NCBI RefSeq assembly: GCF_015487465.1
Contig: NZ_WFPS01000042.1
Location: forward strand, 1-35,315
Direction: 5' to 3'
Source: Persephonella sp.
GTDB lineage: Bacteria > Aquificota > Aquificia > Aquificales > Hydrogenothermaceae
DNA length: 35,315 nucleotides
A program made the translations under genes and the position numbers. Below the pieces are notes generated by a model, which was not told where the DNA came from, did no database searches, and worked only from the letters and a program-made list of their open reading frames with translations. The stretch's first letter is position 1. Each line of letters begins with the position of its first letter. Below are positions 1 through 7,060 of the stretch, one piece after another.

Positions 1-1040
1 AAAAATCCGCATCTAAAACCAAGTCCAAGTGCCGGTGAGCTTTCCATCTCATATGTAAGGGCAGCATCATTGATTGAGTATTTCTCAAGGGCATCTCTCA
101 GATCCTCAAAAAGAGTTGACCCTGTGGGATAAAGTCCTGCGTAAACCATAGGTTTTGCAGGTCTAAATCCGGGAACAGGCTCAGGTGTTGGGTTTTTTGC
201 ATCTGTTATTGTATCTCCGATCCTTATATCCCTAACATCTTTTATAGCTGCAGCTATATATCCAACATCACCAGCTTTCAGGCTCTCAAGCTGTGCCATC
301 TGTGGCATTTGTGCTCCAACTTCGGTAACCTCAAACTCCTTTCCTGTGGACATCAGTTTTATCCTTGTTCCTTTTTTCACCTCACCATCAAATATCCTAA
401 CAAAAGCAACAGCTCCCCTATACGAGTCGTAGTAGGAGTCAAAAATGAGAGCCTTAAGGGGTTTTTCTTCTTCTCCTTCTGGAGGAGGTATTTTATTGAC
501 AATAGCCTCCAATATATCCTGTATTCCTATACCCGCCTTACCTGAAGCAAGTATGGCCTCATCAGGATCAAGACCAAGAACATCAGCTATCTGCTCTTTT
601 ATCCTGTCAACATCTGCAGATGGAAGGTCTATTTTGTTTATGACTGGGATTATCTCCAGATCCTGCTCAAGAGCCTGCCAGAATGTTGCTATCGTCTGGG
701 CTTCTATCCCCTGTGTTGCATCTATCAAAAGAAGAGCTCCTTCGCATGCTGCAAGGGATCTTGAAACCTCATAACCAAAATCAACATGCCCCGGTGTATC
801 AATAAGGTGAAGTGTATATTCCTCCCCGTTTTTAGCTCTGTAGTTCAGCCTTACAGCCTGAAGCTTTATTGTTATCCCCCTTTCCCTTTCTATATCAAGA
901 GTATCAAGGAGCTGATCCTTTTTTTCCCTTTCCTCAACAGCCCCTGTAAACTCCATAAGTCTGTCTGCAAGCGTTGATTTTCCATGATCAACATGGGCTA
1001 TTATTGAGAAGTTTCTTATATGTTCCATTCTTTTGCTCAT
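1..1040 (-). CDS. lepA: Elongation factor 4 (LepA), 5' part; gene continues beyond the window edge
   Basis: This is the N-terminal 346 codons of the ribosome back-translocase EF4, a GTPase that rescues stalled or mistranslocated ribosomes. All GTP-binding motifs are readable: the P-loop AHVDHGKST at residues 15-23, the RGIT switch motif, DTPGHVDF and NKID. The G domain is followed by the EF-G-like domain II and the start of domain III. EF4 is usually about 600 residues, so roughly the last 250 lie outside the window. I chose the ATG at 1040 because a GGGGTGG stretch sits just upstream; an in-frame ATG at 1028 is possible but has no better ribosome site. The gene has its own leader and is not visibly coupled to the next minus-strand gene. 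Identification is secure from motif order and the characteristic LepA N-terminus. Confidence 0.96.
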   Translation of the reverse strand, partial: MSKRMEHIRNFSIIAHVDHGKSTLADRLMEFTGAVEEREKKDQLLDTLDIERERGITIKLQAVRLNYRAKNGEEYTLHLIDTPGHVDFGYEVSRSLAACEGALLLIDATQGIEAQTIATFWQALEQDLEIIPVINKIDLPSADVDRIKEQIADVLGLDPDEAILASGKAGIGIQDILEAIVNKIPPPEGEEEKPLKALIFDSYYDSYRGAVAFVRIFDGEVKKGTRIKLMSTGKEFEVTEVGAQMPQMAQLESLKAGDVGYIAAAIKDVRDIRIGDTITDAKNPTPEPVPGFRPAKPMVYAGLYPTGSTLFEDLRDALEKYSINDAALTYEMESSPALGLGFRCGF

Positions 1041-1073
1041 ATACCACCCCATAAATTTTGTTGTGGAGTATAA

Positions 1074-1079
1074 ATTATA
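1074..1079 (-). promoter_or_regulatory. Candidate -10 element for lepA
   Basis: A perfect TATAAT reads on the minus strand about 35 bases upstream of the lepA start. No convincing -35 element stands at 16-18 bases, so this is a tentative promoter call in an AT-rich background. Confidence 0.3.
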
Positions 1080-1112
1080 ATATTTTTCAAAGATTTCTAA
1101 GGTTTATTTTCC

Positions 1113-1131
1113 TATACGACGGCATCGTATA
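1113..1131. repeat. Short perfect inverted repeat (7-bp arms, 5-base spacer)
   Basis: TATACGA, spacer CGGCA, TCGTATA. The arms are perfectly complementary. It lies in the gap between lepA and the tlpA-like gene, about 20 bases before a plus-strand ATPase-like gene fragment. There is no following T-run, so it is not an obvious terminator; an operator or the scar of a lost element are both possible. Confidence 0.5.
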
Positions 1132-1153
1132 TTAATACAAAAACTGGGTCTTA

Positions 1154-1234
1154 ATGATGGAAGAAATTCTTTACAGATTTAATCCATGGTGGGAAGAAGA
1201 ATATAAGCCAGAATTTTTAACCCTATTTGGCTGA
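1154..1234 (+). pseudogene. N-terminal fragment resembling an AAA-type ATPase (DUF4143-associated family)
   Basis: A 26-codon reading frame starting with two ATG codons encodes a peptide containing ILYRFNPWWEEEYKPEF and then stops with TGA. The NPWW(E) motif close to the initiator Met is, from memory, typical of the N-terminus of the large AAA-type ATPase family often found with a DUF4143 domain, whose members are about 400 residues long. Nothing of the P-loop or later domains follows; the frame runs into the 3' end of the oppositely oriented tlpA-like gene. The simplest reading is a gene remnant left by deletion. A real micro-peptide cannot be excluded. The family assignment rests on one short motif. 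Confidence 0.4.
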
Positions 1235-1708
1235 TAATCTTTTTGCCTTATCAATAGCCTGATTTAAAAACTTCCTGAGGTTTTCCTCTGTTACAGCCCC
1301 GTAGATTATTACTAATTTTTTTCCTTTAGGAGTTATTATGTATGTTGTTGGCGTTCCCGGAACTGGAAACCTGACAAAGTTCTGTTTGTGTCCCGGATAT
1401 ATGGGGAAATCTGGATCAGAAAAATCTCCCTTATCAGAATCAATAACTATGCCTATAAACTTGAATTTTTCCCTGAAACCTTTTTCCCTCAAAACCTTCT
1501 TTATAATAGGAAGTTCTTTCATACAGGAACTGCAGGAGTATGCCAGAAAATTAACAACTATCAGTTTATCTTCAGGTAGAGGTATAGGATTTGAGTTTTT
1601 GTCAACAAGTATGTATTTATGTAAATCCTTTTTTTCTGCCTTCTCTTCCTTCTGACAGGATAAACCTATAAAAGCAAAAACAACAAGAATTAGAAAAAAC
1701 CTTATCAT
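1223..1708 (-). CDS. TlpA/ResA-like thiol-disulfide oxidoreductase, predicted lipoprotein
   Basis: A 161-residue thioredoxin-fold protein predicted to act outside the inner membrane, reducing or oxidising protein disulfides, for example apocytochrome haem motifs. An N-terminal hydrophobic stretch (residues 1-17) ends in a lipobox-like GLSC, so Cys18 is the probable lipidated residue. The redox motif is C59-S-S-C62 in the context NFLAYSCSSC, and a cis-Pro loop (GTPTTYI) follows, both diagnostic of the TlpA/ResA group. CSSC is less usual than the CxPC typical of ResA. It is the last gene of the operon that begins with the thioredoxin-TPR gene, and its ATG overlaps the upstream stop by four bases, suggesting translational coupling. 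The substrate is not evident. Confidence 0.8.
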   Translation of the reverse strand: MIRFFLILVVFAFIGLSCQKEEKAEKKDLHKYILVDKNSNPIPLPEDKLIVVNFLAYSCSSCMKELPIIKKVLREKGFREKFKFIGIVIDSDKGDFSDPDFPIYPGHKQNFVRFPVPGTPTTYIITPKGKKLVIIYGAVTEENLRKFLNQAIDKAKRLSAK

Positions 1709-2082
1709 ACCTTTTCCTGAACCCTCATAACCTTTCCAAAAAGCTCAAGAGCCTCAACAACATCTTTTGGAACCCTTGTTGTCCTTTCATCTTTGCCGTC
1801 CCTCAGGATAACCTTTTCTTCTTCTTCTCCAATATACTTGAACAGTCCCCACTGACCTTTTTCTCTGAAAAGAACGATATCACCTTCAGAGGGTTTCAAC
1901 GGAGGAATTTTACCTATTAAACTCCAAAGATTTCTTATCTTTACCCAGAAAACATTCTCCTTAAAGTTCTCAACCTGTTCAACAAGCATCAGTGGTGTTT
2001 CAACATCAGGAAGTTTATCCATTGTGTTCTCATCAATAAGCTCATAAGCCTTCAAAAAAACTGTGGGTATTTTCCTTTCCAT
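1705..2082 (-). CDS. Conserved-looking hypothetical protein, 125 aa
   Basis: I do not recognise this family. The protein is soluble, with no signal peptide or membrane helix. The middle part (about residues 62-90) reads like a small beta-barrel or SH3-like fold, with a GDIVLFREKGQWGLFKYIG stretch, and the C-terminus is charged. It directly abuts the upstream 86-aa gene (stop at 2083, start at 2082) and overlaps the tlpA-like gene by four bases, so it is firmly inside the operon. Its tight coupling hints at a function with envelope redox or lipoprotein handling, but this is context only. Confidence 0.65.
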   Translation of the reverse strand: MERKIPTVFLKAYELIDENTMDKLPDVETPLMLVEQVENFKENVFWVKIRNLWSLIGKIPPLKPSEGDIVLFREKGQWGLFKYIGEEEEKVILRDGKDERTTRVPKDVVEALELFGKVMRVQEKV

Positions 2083-2343
2083 CTACTCCTCACATGTGTG
2101 GGCTTTTCTCAGAGGCACAAGAGCATTTCTCGTTTGTTCTTTCAGTATGTTTATAGACTGGGCTGTCATAAAAAATGCATGTTCAAGGTTAACAATTGCA
2201 GCCTCAAGATCCCTGTCTTTTGTGCTGAACCTGAGCTGTCTAAACTGTTTGTGAAGCTCATCAAGGTTTGTCCCAAGCTCATAAGCAAGGGTGAAAGTCT
2301 TCATAACAAGCTCATCTATTTTCTGTTTTTCCTCTTTTGTCAT
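2083..2343 (-). CDS. Small helical hypothetical protein, 86 aa
   Basis: I do not recognise this family. The sequence is almost entirely predicted alpha-helical with heptad-like spacing of hydrophobic residues, has no signal peptide, and ends in HTCEE. It sits nine bases after the cupin gene, and its stop codon directly abuts the start of the 125-aa gene. Position in a tight operon and a good start support a real gene; the function is unknown. Confidence 0.6.
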   Translation of the reverse strand: MTKEEKQKIDELVMKTFTLAYELGTNLDELHKQFRQLRFSTKDRDLEAAIVNLEHAFFMTAQSINILKEQTRNALVPLRKAHTCEE

Positions 2344-2352
2344 TTTAACCTC

Positions 2353-2643
2353 CTACTTTTTACTTCCGCATACATAACAGACGCCTGTTTCTGTTTTTGC
2401 CCAGTGCCTTGTCCCTGGTGGAAGATCAATCCTGTCACCAGCCTTTAGAATAAACTCTCCCTCTTCTGTCCCCATCAGGATCTCTCCTTTATAAACCCAC
2501 CTTACTTCCTGATAAGGGTGGGTATGCCAGTCATAAAAAGATCCTGCATCATCACACCATGTAAAAATATTTGTGTAACCTTCTGCTTCAAGCTGTTTTA
2601 CTATCTCCTCAATATCTGTTTTTCCTGTTTGCTTCAATCTCAT
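2353..2643 (-). CDS. Cupin-domain protein
   Basis: A small single-domain cupin (96 residues from the preferred start). The first cupin motif is visible as DWHTHPYQEVRWVYKGE, with two His and a Glu as likely metal ligands, and the second as GDRIDLPPGTRHWA. Such proteins bind a metal and act as small dioxygenases, isomerases or ligand sensors; the substrate here is unknown. The track-length frame could begin at 2664, but that ATG has no ribosome site, whereas the ATG at 2643 is preceded by AGGAAAAAG and makes an ATGA overlap with the stop of the upstream membrane protein gene. I therefore chose 2643. It is the fourth gene of the operon. Confidence 0.75.
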   Translation of the reverse strand: MRLKQTGKTDIEEIVKQLEAEGYTNIFTWCDDAGSFYDWHTHPYQEVRWVYKGEILMGTEEGEFILKAGDRIDLPPGTRHWAKTETGVCYVCGSKK

Positions 2644-3086
2644 CTTTTTCCTATTATGCTCCATGTTTCATGGTCTATGTTGTGAAGTATATATTCAGGG
2701 GCTTCTATCTCTATTATATACTTTCCATCAATAATAACAGGTTTTCCCTCTTCATCTGTTCTAAACCTGACCTCTCCTGTTTTATGCCCTCTTTTGTAAA
2801 ACTCAATACTGTTTTCCTTTTTTACAACCTCTGTAATACCATGCATATTCATCTGGCGAACAACAACATCATCAATAAATCTTTTGTCTGATATTGAGAA
2901 AACTCTCTGACCGGGTCTTTCGTGGAAATATTTATCATTCAGCCATACAAGAAAAGCAAAAATAACAACAGATGTATCAATTATACCAAGTGAAACAGCA
3001 TATTTTTTCGGTAGGACAAAGAATGACAGGACTGTAAAAAGTGTAAAAAGTAATATTGAAAAAAATATAACCCTGCCAACATTCAT
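2640..3086 (-). CDS. Two-helix inner-membrane protein of unknown function
   Basis: A 148-residue protein with two predicted transmembrane helices (about residues 5-25 and 31-49) followed by a soluble domain of about 95 residues that is beta-rich and charged (EVRFRTDEEGKPVIIDGKY). I do not recognise the family. It lies 11 bases downstream of lolA and is coupled to the cupin by an ATGA overlap. The position next to lolA suggests an envelope role, which is inference only. Confidence 0.65.
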   Translation of the reverse strand: MNVGRVIFFSILLFTLFTVLSFFVLPKKYAVSLGIIDTSVVIFAFLVWLNDKYFHERPGQRVFSISDKRFIDDVVVRQMNMHGITEVVKKENSIEFYKRGHKTGEVRFRTDEEGKPVIIDGKYIIEIEAPEYILHNIDHETWSIIGKR

Positions 3087-3097
3087 CGCTAAAGCCT

Positions 3098-3700
3098 CTA
3101 ATAGTATATTATCTCCACATCTTTTGGAATTTTAATATAAAGTTTCAAAGGTTTTTTACTATATTTAAAATCATAAAAGCTTATTTCCATTCTGTTCCCT
3201 TCTTTATCCCACACAACTATCTGATGAACTGTTAGATCTTTTTTTAGGAGTATCTCAACCTTTTTTATCTTAGAATCACCTTTTACACTTAAAATCAGAT
3301 CAATAAAATCCCCTTTTGATACTTCCTTTTCCACATTAAAAAGTGATTTAAGCCCTTTTTCTGACATAAAAGCCCTGAATATTCTAAGCAGAAAAAACTG
3401 ATCTGTAAGGTGAGACTTGATAACCTGTTTGTCTTCAGGAGTGTAAATTGTGAGCTGATCTTTATCCAGAAAATAGACCTGTTTTATAGGCTTTTCATAA
3501 ATTATTTTTATCTTCTGATCCTTTGATATAAATATTTTTCCTTTAAACTCCTCAGGCTGTTCAAGATCTGGAATATATGTTCTCTGGATAAAGTCTGCCT
3601 GTATTGATGATACGCTTTTTAGTTTTTCCTGAAGGTCATCTAAAACCTCCCCAAAAGAAAAAGAAAAAACAATAAGAAAAAAAGCAAAAATTCTAAACAT
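3098..3700 (-). CDS. lolA: Outer-membrane lipoprotein carrier protein LolA
   Basis: Periplasmic chaperone that takes lipoproteins from the LolCDE complex and carries them to the outer membrane. The 200-residue protein has a Sec signal peptide (residues 1-17, cleavage near SFG/EV), then the LolA opening pattern LQEKLKSVSSIQADFIQ, the FKGKIFISKDQKIKIIYEKP strand pair and the LTIYTPEDKQV segment, all in the order seen in the family. Length matches LolA (about 200). It lies eight bases after the thioredoxin-TPR gene and is therefore probably co-transcribed with it. The presence of LolA implies a diderm envelope, in line with the rest of the window. Confidence 0.85.
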   Translation of the reverse strand: MFRIFAFFLIVFSFSFGEVLDDLQEKLKSVSSIQADFIQRTYIPDLEQPEEFKGKIFISKDQKIKIIYEKPIKQVYFLDKDQLTIYTPEDKQVIKSHLTDQFFLLRIFRAFMSEKGLKSLFNVEKEVSKGDFIDLILSVKGDSKIKKVEILLKKDLTVHQIVVWDKEGNRMEISFYDFKYSKKPLKLYIKIPKDVEIIYY

Positions 3701-3708
3701 ATTTCACC

Positions 3709-4527
3709 TTAATAAAGCCACATGGCAAGTTTCTTTCTGTATTCTTTCGTCAGAGGATTGCTCTCACCTAAGAGGTTAAAAATAGCAACCATTGATTTTC
3801 TTCCTGCCTCATCTTTGTATTTTTTATCAAGCTGAACGACTTTCAGAAATTTATCAAGGGCTTCCTTGTATTTTTCTTGAAGTGTCAGGCATGCCCCCTC
3901 TTTAAGCAGTCTGTCAAGCTCATTCTCAGGTTTCATCTCTTCACACCAGTTTTTAAAATTTATAAGCTCTTTTAGTGCCTGAGCTTTTGAGAAATACTCT
4001 TTGTGGTACTCTTTTATAGAGTTTAAAAGCTCCTGAGCCTTATCAAGTCTTCCTTCTCTTATGAAAAACTGGGCAGCTTCAATTGTTATTTTTTTGTTTT
4101 CAGGGTATTCATCAAGAAGTTTCTCATAAATCTCCTCTGCCTTTGATAGATTTCCTGCCATAAACTCCATCTTTGCCTGATCAAGCAGTTTATCAGCCTC
4201 AGATTTTATGTATTTTGACAGAACTTCTCTTAGCTTAGGTTCAGGAAGTGCACCTACAAATCTTTCAACCTCTTTTCCTTTTATGAATATTCTGACATCA
4301 GGTATTCCGCTTACACCAAACTCCTGTGCAATGTGTGGGTTTTCATCTGTATTTATTTTTGCAAGAACAAAACCGTATTCTCCTGAGAGCTTTTCTAAAA
4401 TAGGTTTTAAAACCCTGCAGGGTCCACACCAGGGAGCCCAGAAATCTATAACAACAGGTCTTTCGTAAGATTTTTCAATAACTATCTCCTCAAAGTTTTC
4501 ATCTGTAACATCGTATATCAGACCCAT
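3709..4527 (-). CDS. Thioredoxin-TPR protein (CnoX/YbbN-like co-chaperone)
   Basis: An N-terminal thioredoxin domain (residues 1-110) with the canonical WCGPC active site (Cys34 and Cys37) and the cis-Pro loop VSGIPDVRIF, followed by helical TPR-like repeats to residue 272. This architecture is that of CnoX/YbbN, a cytoplasmic chaperone-redoxin that protects proteins from oxidation and hands them to GroEL or DnaK. E. coli CnoX has a non-redox SxxC site; here both cysteines are kept, so an active oxidoreductase is expected. No signal peptide is present. It is the first gene of a seven-gene operon, has a strong AAAGGAGGT ribosome site and a good upstream promoter. Confidence 0.85.
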   Translation of the reverse strand: MGLIYDVTDENFEEIVIEKSYERPVVIDFWAPWCGPCRVLKPILEKLSGEYGFVLAKINTDENPHIAQEFGVSGIPDVRIFIKGKEVERFVGALPEPKLREVLSKYIKSEADKLLDQAKMEFMAGNLSKAEEIYEKLLDEYPENKKITIEAAQFFIREGRLDKAQELLNSIKEYHKEYFSKAQALKELINFKNWCEEMKPENELDRLLKEGACLTLQEKYKEALDKFLKVVQLDKKYKDEAGRKSMVAIFNLLGESNPLTKEYRKKLAMWLY

Positions 4528-4560
4528 TTTTAACCTCCTTTGCAGTATTCATATATATAG

Positions 4561-4589
4561 ATAATATAAGTTTTTAGTCTAATTTTCAA
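4561..4589 (-). promoter_or_regulatory. Sigma70-type promoter of the thioredoxin-TPR/lolA/tlpA operon
   Basis: On the minus strand TTGAAA (4589-4584), a 17-base spacer and TATTAT (4566-4561). It stands about 34 bases upstream of the ATG at 4527 and directly precedes the operon head. Spacing is ideal; no mapping data exist here. Confidence 0.55.
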
Positions 4590-4610
4590 ATAAAATATGC
4601 GTGAAAGATA

Positions 4611-5540
4611 CTAAGATTTTATTTTCTCCCTGAGTTTACAGACACTGCATATATCCGTAAATGAAGGCTCTCCACATATAACACATGTTTTTAGCTGTTT
4701 TTTTTCTTCATGCTGTTTTAAAACAGGATACATCCTTTTTAAAAAGTTTGTATAAAACTGAAGTTTGGTTCCCGGATGCTTCTCCTCAAGTTGGGAGAGT
4801 ATCTCTTTATATTCAATTGATGAAGCCCCTTCAGAAAATGGGCATTCATACTCAATATACTCAATACCATTAAAAAATGTATAAAGGGCTGATTCTTTCT
4901 CTGTGATTTTGCACAGAGGTTTTACTTTCCTTATAAACCCTCCCTCCTCTTTCAAAACAGGATACTGTCTTTTTAGATAATCAATGTCCCAGTGGAGGGT
5001 ATTCCCGAATAAAACTGCAGCCTCGTCATCAAGGTTGTGTCCTGTGGCTATTATGCTGTAACCAAGCTTCTTTGCATACCTGTTCATGTAGTATCTTTTT
5101 ATTGTTCCGCAGGCTGAGCAGGTTGGTCTGTTTGTTAATTTGTCTATCTGGGGTATAGGTGCTATCTCATCTTTAAGTGAAACGGTATGGAGGGTTCTTC
5201 CCACTTTTTTTGCAAAATCAAGTGAAAGCCTTTTGCTGTCCTGCGAATACTCATCTATCCCAAGATCTATATAAAATCCATCTGCATCATATCCAAGCTT
5301 AACAAGGGCGTTCCACAGTGAAAGACTGTCCTTACCTCCGGAAACAGCCACAAGTATTCTGTCTTTTTTTGAGAACATTCTGAACTCTTTTATCGTTTTT
5401 TCGACCCTTTTTTCAAACCACTCAACAAAATGTTTTTTGCACAGAGCAAGCCTGTGGTGTGGAAGGTAAACAACAGCCTTATCCTTCTGCCCTTTTGCCT
5501 TACAGACTGTGCATCTTGTTCCTTTTTTCAGTTTTTGCAT
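4611..5540 (-). CDS. ttuA: tRNA 2-thiouridine synthetase, TtuA-like (TtcA/TtuA superfamily)
   Basis: ATP-pyrophosphatase-type tRNA thiolase; TtuA proteins make 2-thioribothymidine at position 54 in thermophiles, stabilising tRNA at high temperature. The 309-residue protein shows an N-terminal zinc finger (C10, C13, C34, nearby His), the PP-loop SGGKDS at 67-72, the catalytic/Fe-S cysteines C141, C144 and C210, the GHNLDDEA motif at 167-174, and a C-terminal zinc finger (C286, C289, C298, C301). The two terminal zinc fingers separate TtuA and Ncs6 from bacterial TtcA. Ncs6-like activity at position 34 is the main alternative. A sulfur-carrier gene of the TtuB type is at 28821-29024, which supports the TtuA call. 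It stands alone between the eCIS terminator and the next operon's promoter. Confidence 0.8.
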   Translation of the reverse strand: MQKLKKGTRCTVCKAKGQKDKAVVYLPHHRLALCKKHFVEWFEKRVEKTIKEFRMFSKKDRILVAVSGGKDSLSLWNALVKLGYDADGFYIDLGIDEYSQDSKRLSLDFAKKVGRTLHTVSLKDEIAPIPQIDKLTNRPTCSACGTIKRYYMNRYAKKLGYSIIATGHNLDDEAAVLFGNTLHWDIDYLKRQYPVLKEEGGFIRKVKPLCKITEKESALYTFFNGIEYIEYECPFSEGASSIEYKEILSQLEEKHPGTKLQFYTNFLKRMYPVLKQHEEKKQLKTCVICGEPSFTDICSVCKLREKIKS

Positions 5541-5624
5541 TGTATCTCCTGTTAATTAATAATAAAGCCAGATAATAATTATAACTTTACCGGAAGATTT
5601 CAATATCTTTTTAAAGAAGTTTAT

Positions 5625-5656
5625 AAAAAAGGGGAAGGATCTGAAGTCCTTCACCC
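5625..5656 (-). terminator. Rho-independent terminator of the eCIS structural operon
   Basis: Read on the minus strand: GGG(T)GAAGGA, loop CTTCAGA, TCCTTCCCC, then TTTTTTA. The stem is nine pairs with one bulged T and is followed directly by six T. The stem begins over the stop codon of the last eCIS gene, so it closes that operon. Confidence 0.8.
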
Positions 5657-7048
5657 TACAACAGGTCTCAAGAGAGAAAGATAAAAGACTAAATCCTGTT
5701 TTGCATTTACAACAGCAAGGGGCTCTTTAGAATTTAGAGCTGTTTTATACGCATCAAAAGAGTTTAAAAATCTTTTAAGCCTGTCTTTATCAATTCTTAG
5801 ATTTTCATAATTTCTCCTAAGATAAAGGACAAATTCTTTTTCTATCTCAAAAATTTCTAACAACGTTTCTATAAACCTTTCGTCATCAAGATAGATTTTT
5901 CCCTCAATCATCTCTAAAAAATATCCAAGGACTTTATTTGAAATTTCATGTAATTTATCAGCCTTTGGGAATTTTACATTTATCATGTCAAACTCCTGCA
6001 CCGTAGACTGAAGAACCTTTTTCTTTTCCATATTAAGGTTAGGAAGCTCTCCTTTTACCCTCAGATCTATAACTTCCCCTTCGGCATGCACTTTCACAGA
6101 ACCATCTCTTGATGTTATAAATACCCTTTCAGATTCCAGTCCGTTTATGGATTTTACACATCTTATACTTTCAATTTTTCCATTGATCTCCTCTCTAAAC
6201 TCCTCACTTATCCCGATCTCTATTTTATTTTTGTTTTTTAAAGGTTTTATGTAGATATCTTTTTTTTCAGATGGGATTAGATCAATATTTTTAACTTTCC
6301 TGCCGCCTGTATTTCCAACATTATTAATAGTTTTTAAAGAACCGTGTGGATTTTCGTTATCTGAAATGTGGCTTATCAAAATATCCCTTAACATTAGGTT
6401 ATTAAAGATTATCTTTCTTACCTTTTCTGTCTCGGCAGGGTCTAAAACCACGGAAGTTTCTTCTTTTTTCAAAACAGCAAGAACAACCCCGCTGTCAGTA
6501 AATTCCGGACATGATCTGAGGTTTTGTGCGTAATATCTGTTTTTCAGGTCATTTAGAATATTTTCTGGATTTTTTTCCTTTGAGATAATAACATTGAATG
6601 GTTTTTCTTCAGGTATATCTTCTGCAAAATAAAAAGAGAATGTTTCATTAATTCTGCTGTTTTCACATTCCTCTTCACAGGGGGAACTACTTACCGGGCT
6701 GTAAACCGGCTCTGCTTCCTTTTCAACATACTTTACCATCAGATAAAATTTATCCCCAAACTGATCTGTATCTGTTAGATCTATATTTTCTTCAGAAGGC
6801 ACAACCACAAAATTTCCGCAGCCGTCAACAGCAATGCCAGAGCTTATGTAAACCTTTCCTTCCCTGATCTCAACCTCTAATCCACAGATTATCCCTTTAC
6901 CAAAATTAAACTTATTACCCATACGGATCTTATTTATAAAGTAAGCCTGTTCGTCTTCAAAATCCCTAACAGTAAGGAGCTTTCCGTAAAAATATTTGTT
7001 TCGTGAAAAACCTTTAGTAAAACTGCAGTTACCATTTTTTTGCGACAT
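5651..7048 (-). CDS. eCIS-associated protein of unknown function (FYGKLLTVRDFEDEQ family)
   Basis: A 465-residue protein at the distal end of the structural operon. The N-terminal 85 residues have the pattern FYGKLLTVRDFEDEQ-AYF, then FGKGIICGLEV, then SSGIAVDGCGNFVVV. I recall this pattern in proteins encoded beside baseplate genes of other eCIS loci, where no function has been shown. The middle is beta-rich and varied; the C-terminal 110 residues are helical. A cluster CEEEC near residue 125 may bind metal. Position after the gpI-like gene is where tail-fibre or host-binding genes usually sit, so a fibre, collar or baseplate decoration is a fair inference. No recognisable receptor-binding domain is visible. 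Confidence 0.7.
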   Translation of the reverse strand: MSQKNGNCSFTKGFSRNKYFYGKLLTVRDFEDEQAYFINKIRMGNKFNFGKGIICGLEVEIREGKVYISSGIAVDGCGNFVVVPSEENIDLTDTDQFGDKFYLMVKYVEKEAEPVYSPVSSSPCEEECENSRINETFSFYFAEDIPEEKPFNVIISKEKNPENILNDLKNRYYAQNLRSCPEFTDSGVVLAVLKKEETSVVLDPAETEKVRKIIFNNLMLRDILISHISDNENPHGSLKTINNVGNTGGRKVKNIDLIPSEKKDIYIKPLKNKNKIEIGISEEFREEINGKIESIRCVKSINGLESERVFITSRDGSVKVHAEGEVIDLRVKGELPNLNMEKKKVLQSTVQEFDMINVKFPKADKLHEISNKVLGYFLEMIEGKIYLDDERFIETLLEIFEIEKEFVLYLRRNYENLRIDKDRLKRFLNSFDAYKTALNSKEPLAVVNAKQDLVFYLSLLRPVVG

Positions 7049-7060
7049 GATATCCCTCCT

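Noticed and set aside
2571-2891. Plus-strand frame of 106 codons
   Set aside because: It is antisense to the cupin and membrane protein genes, which have motifs, overlaps and ribosome sites; the peptide has no recognisable features.
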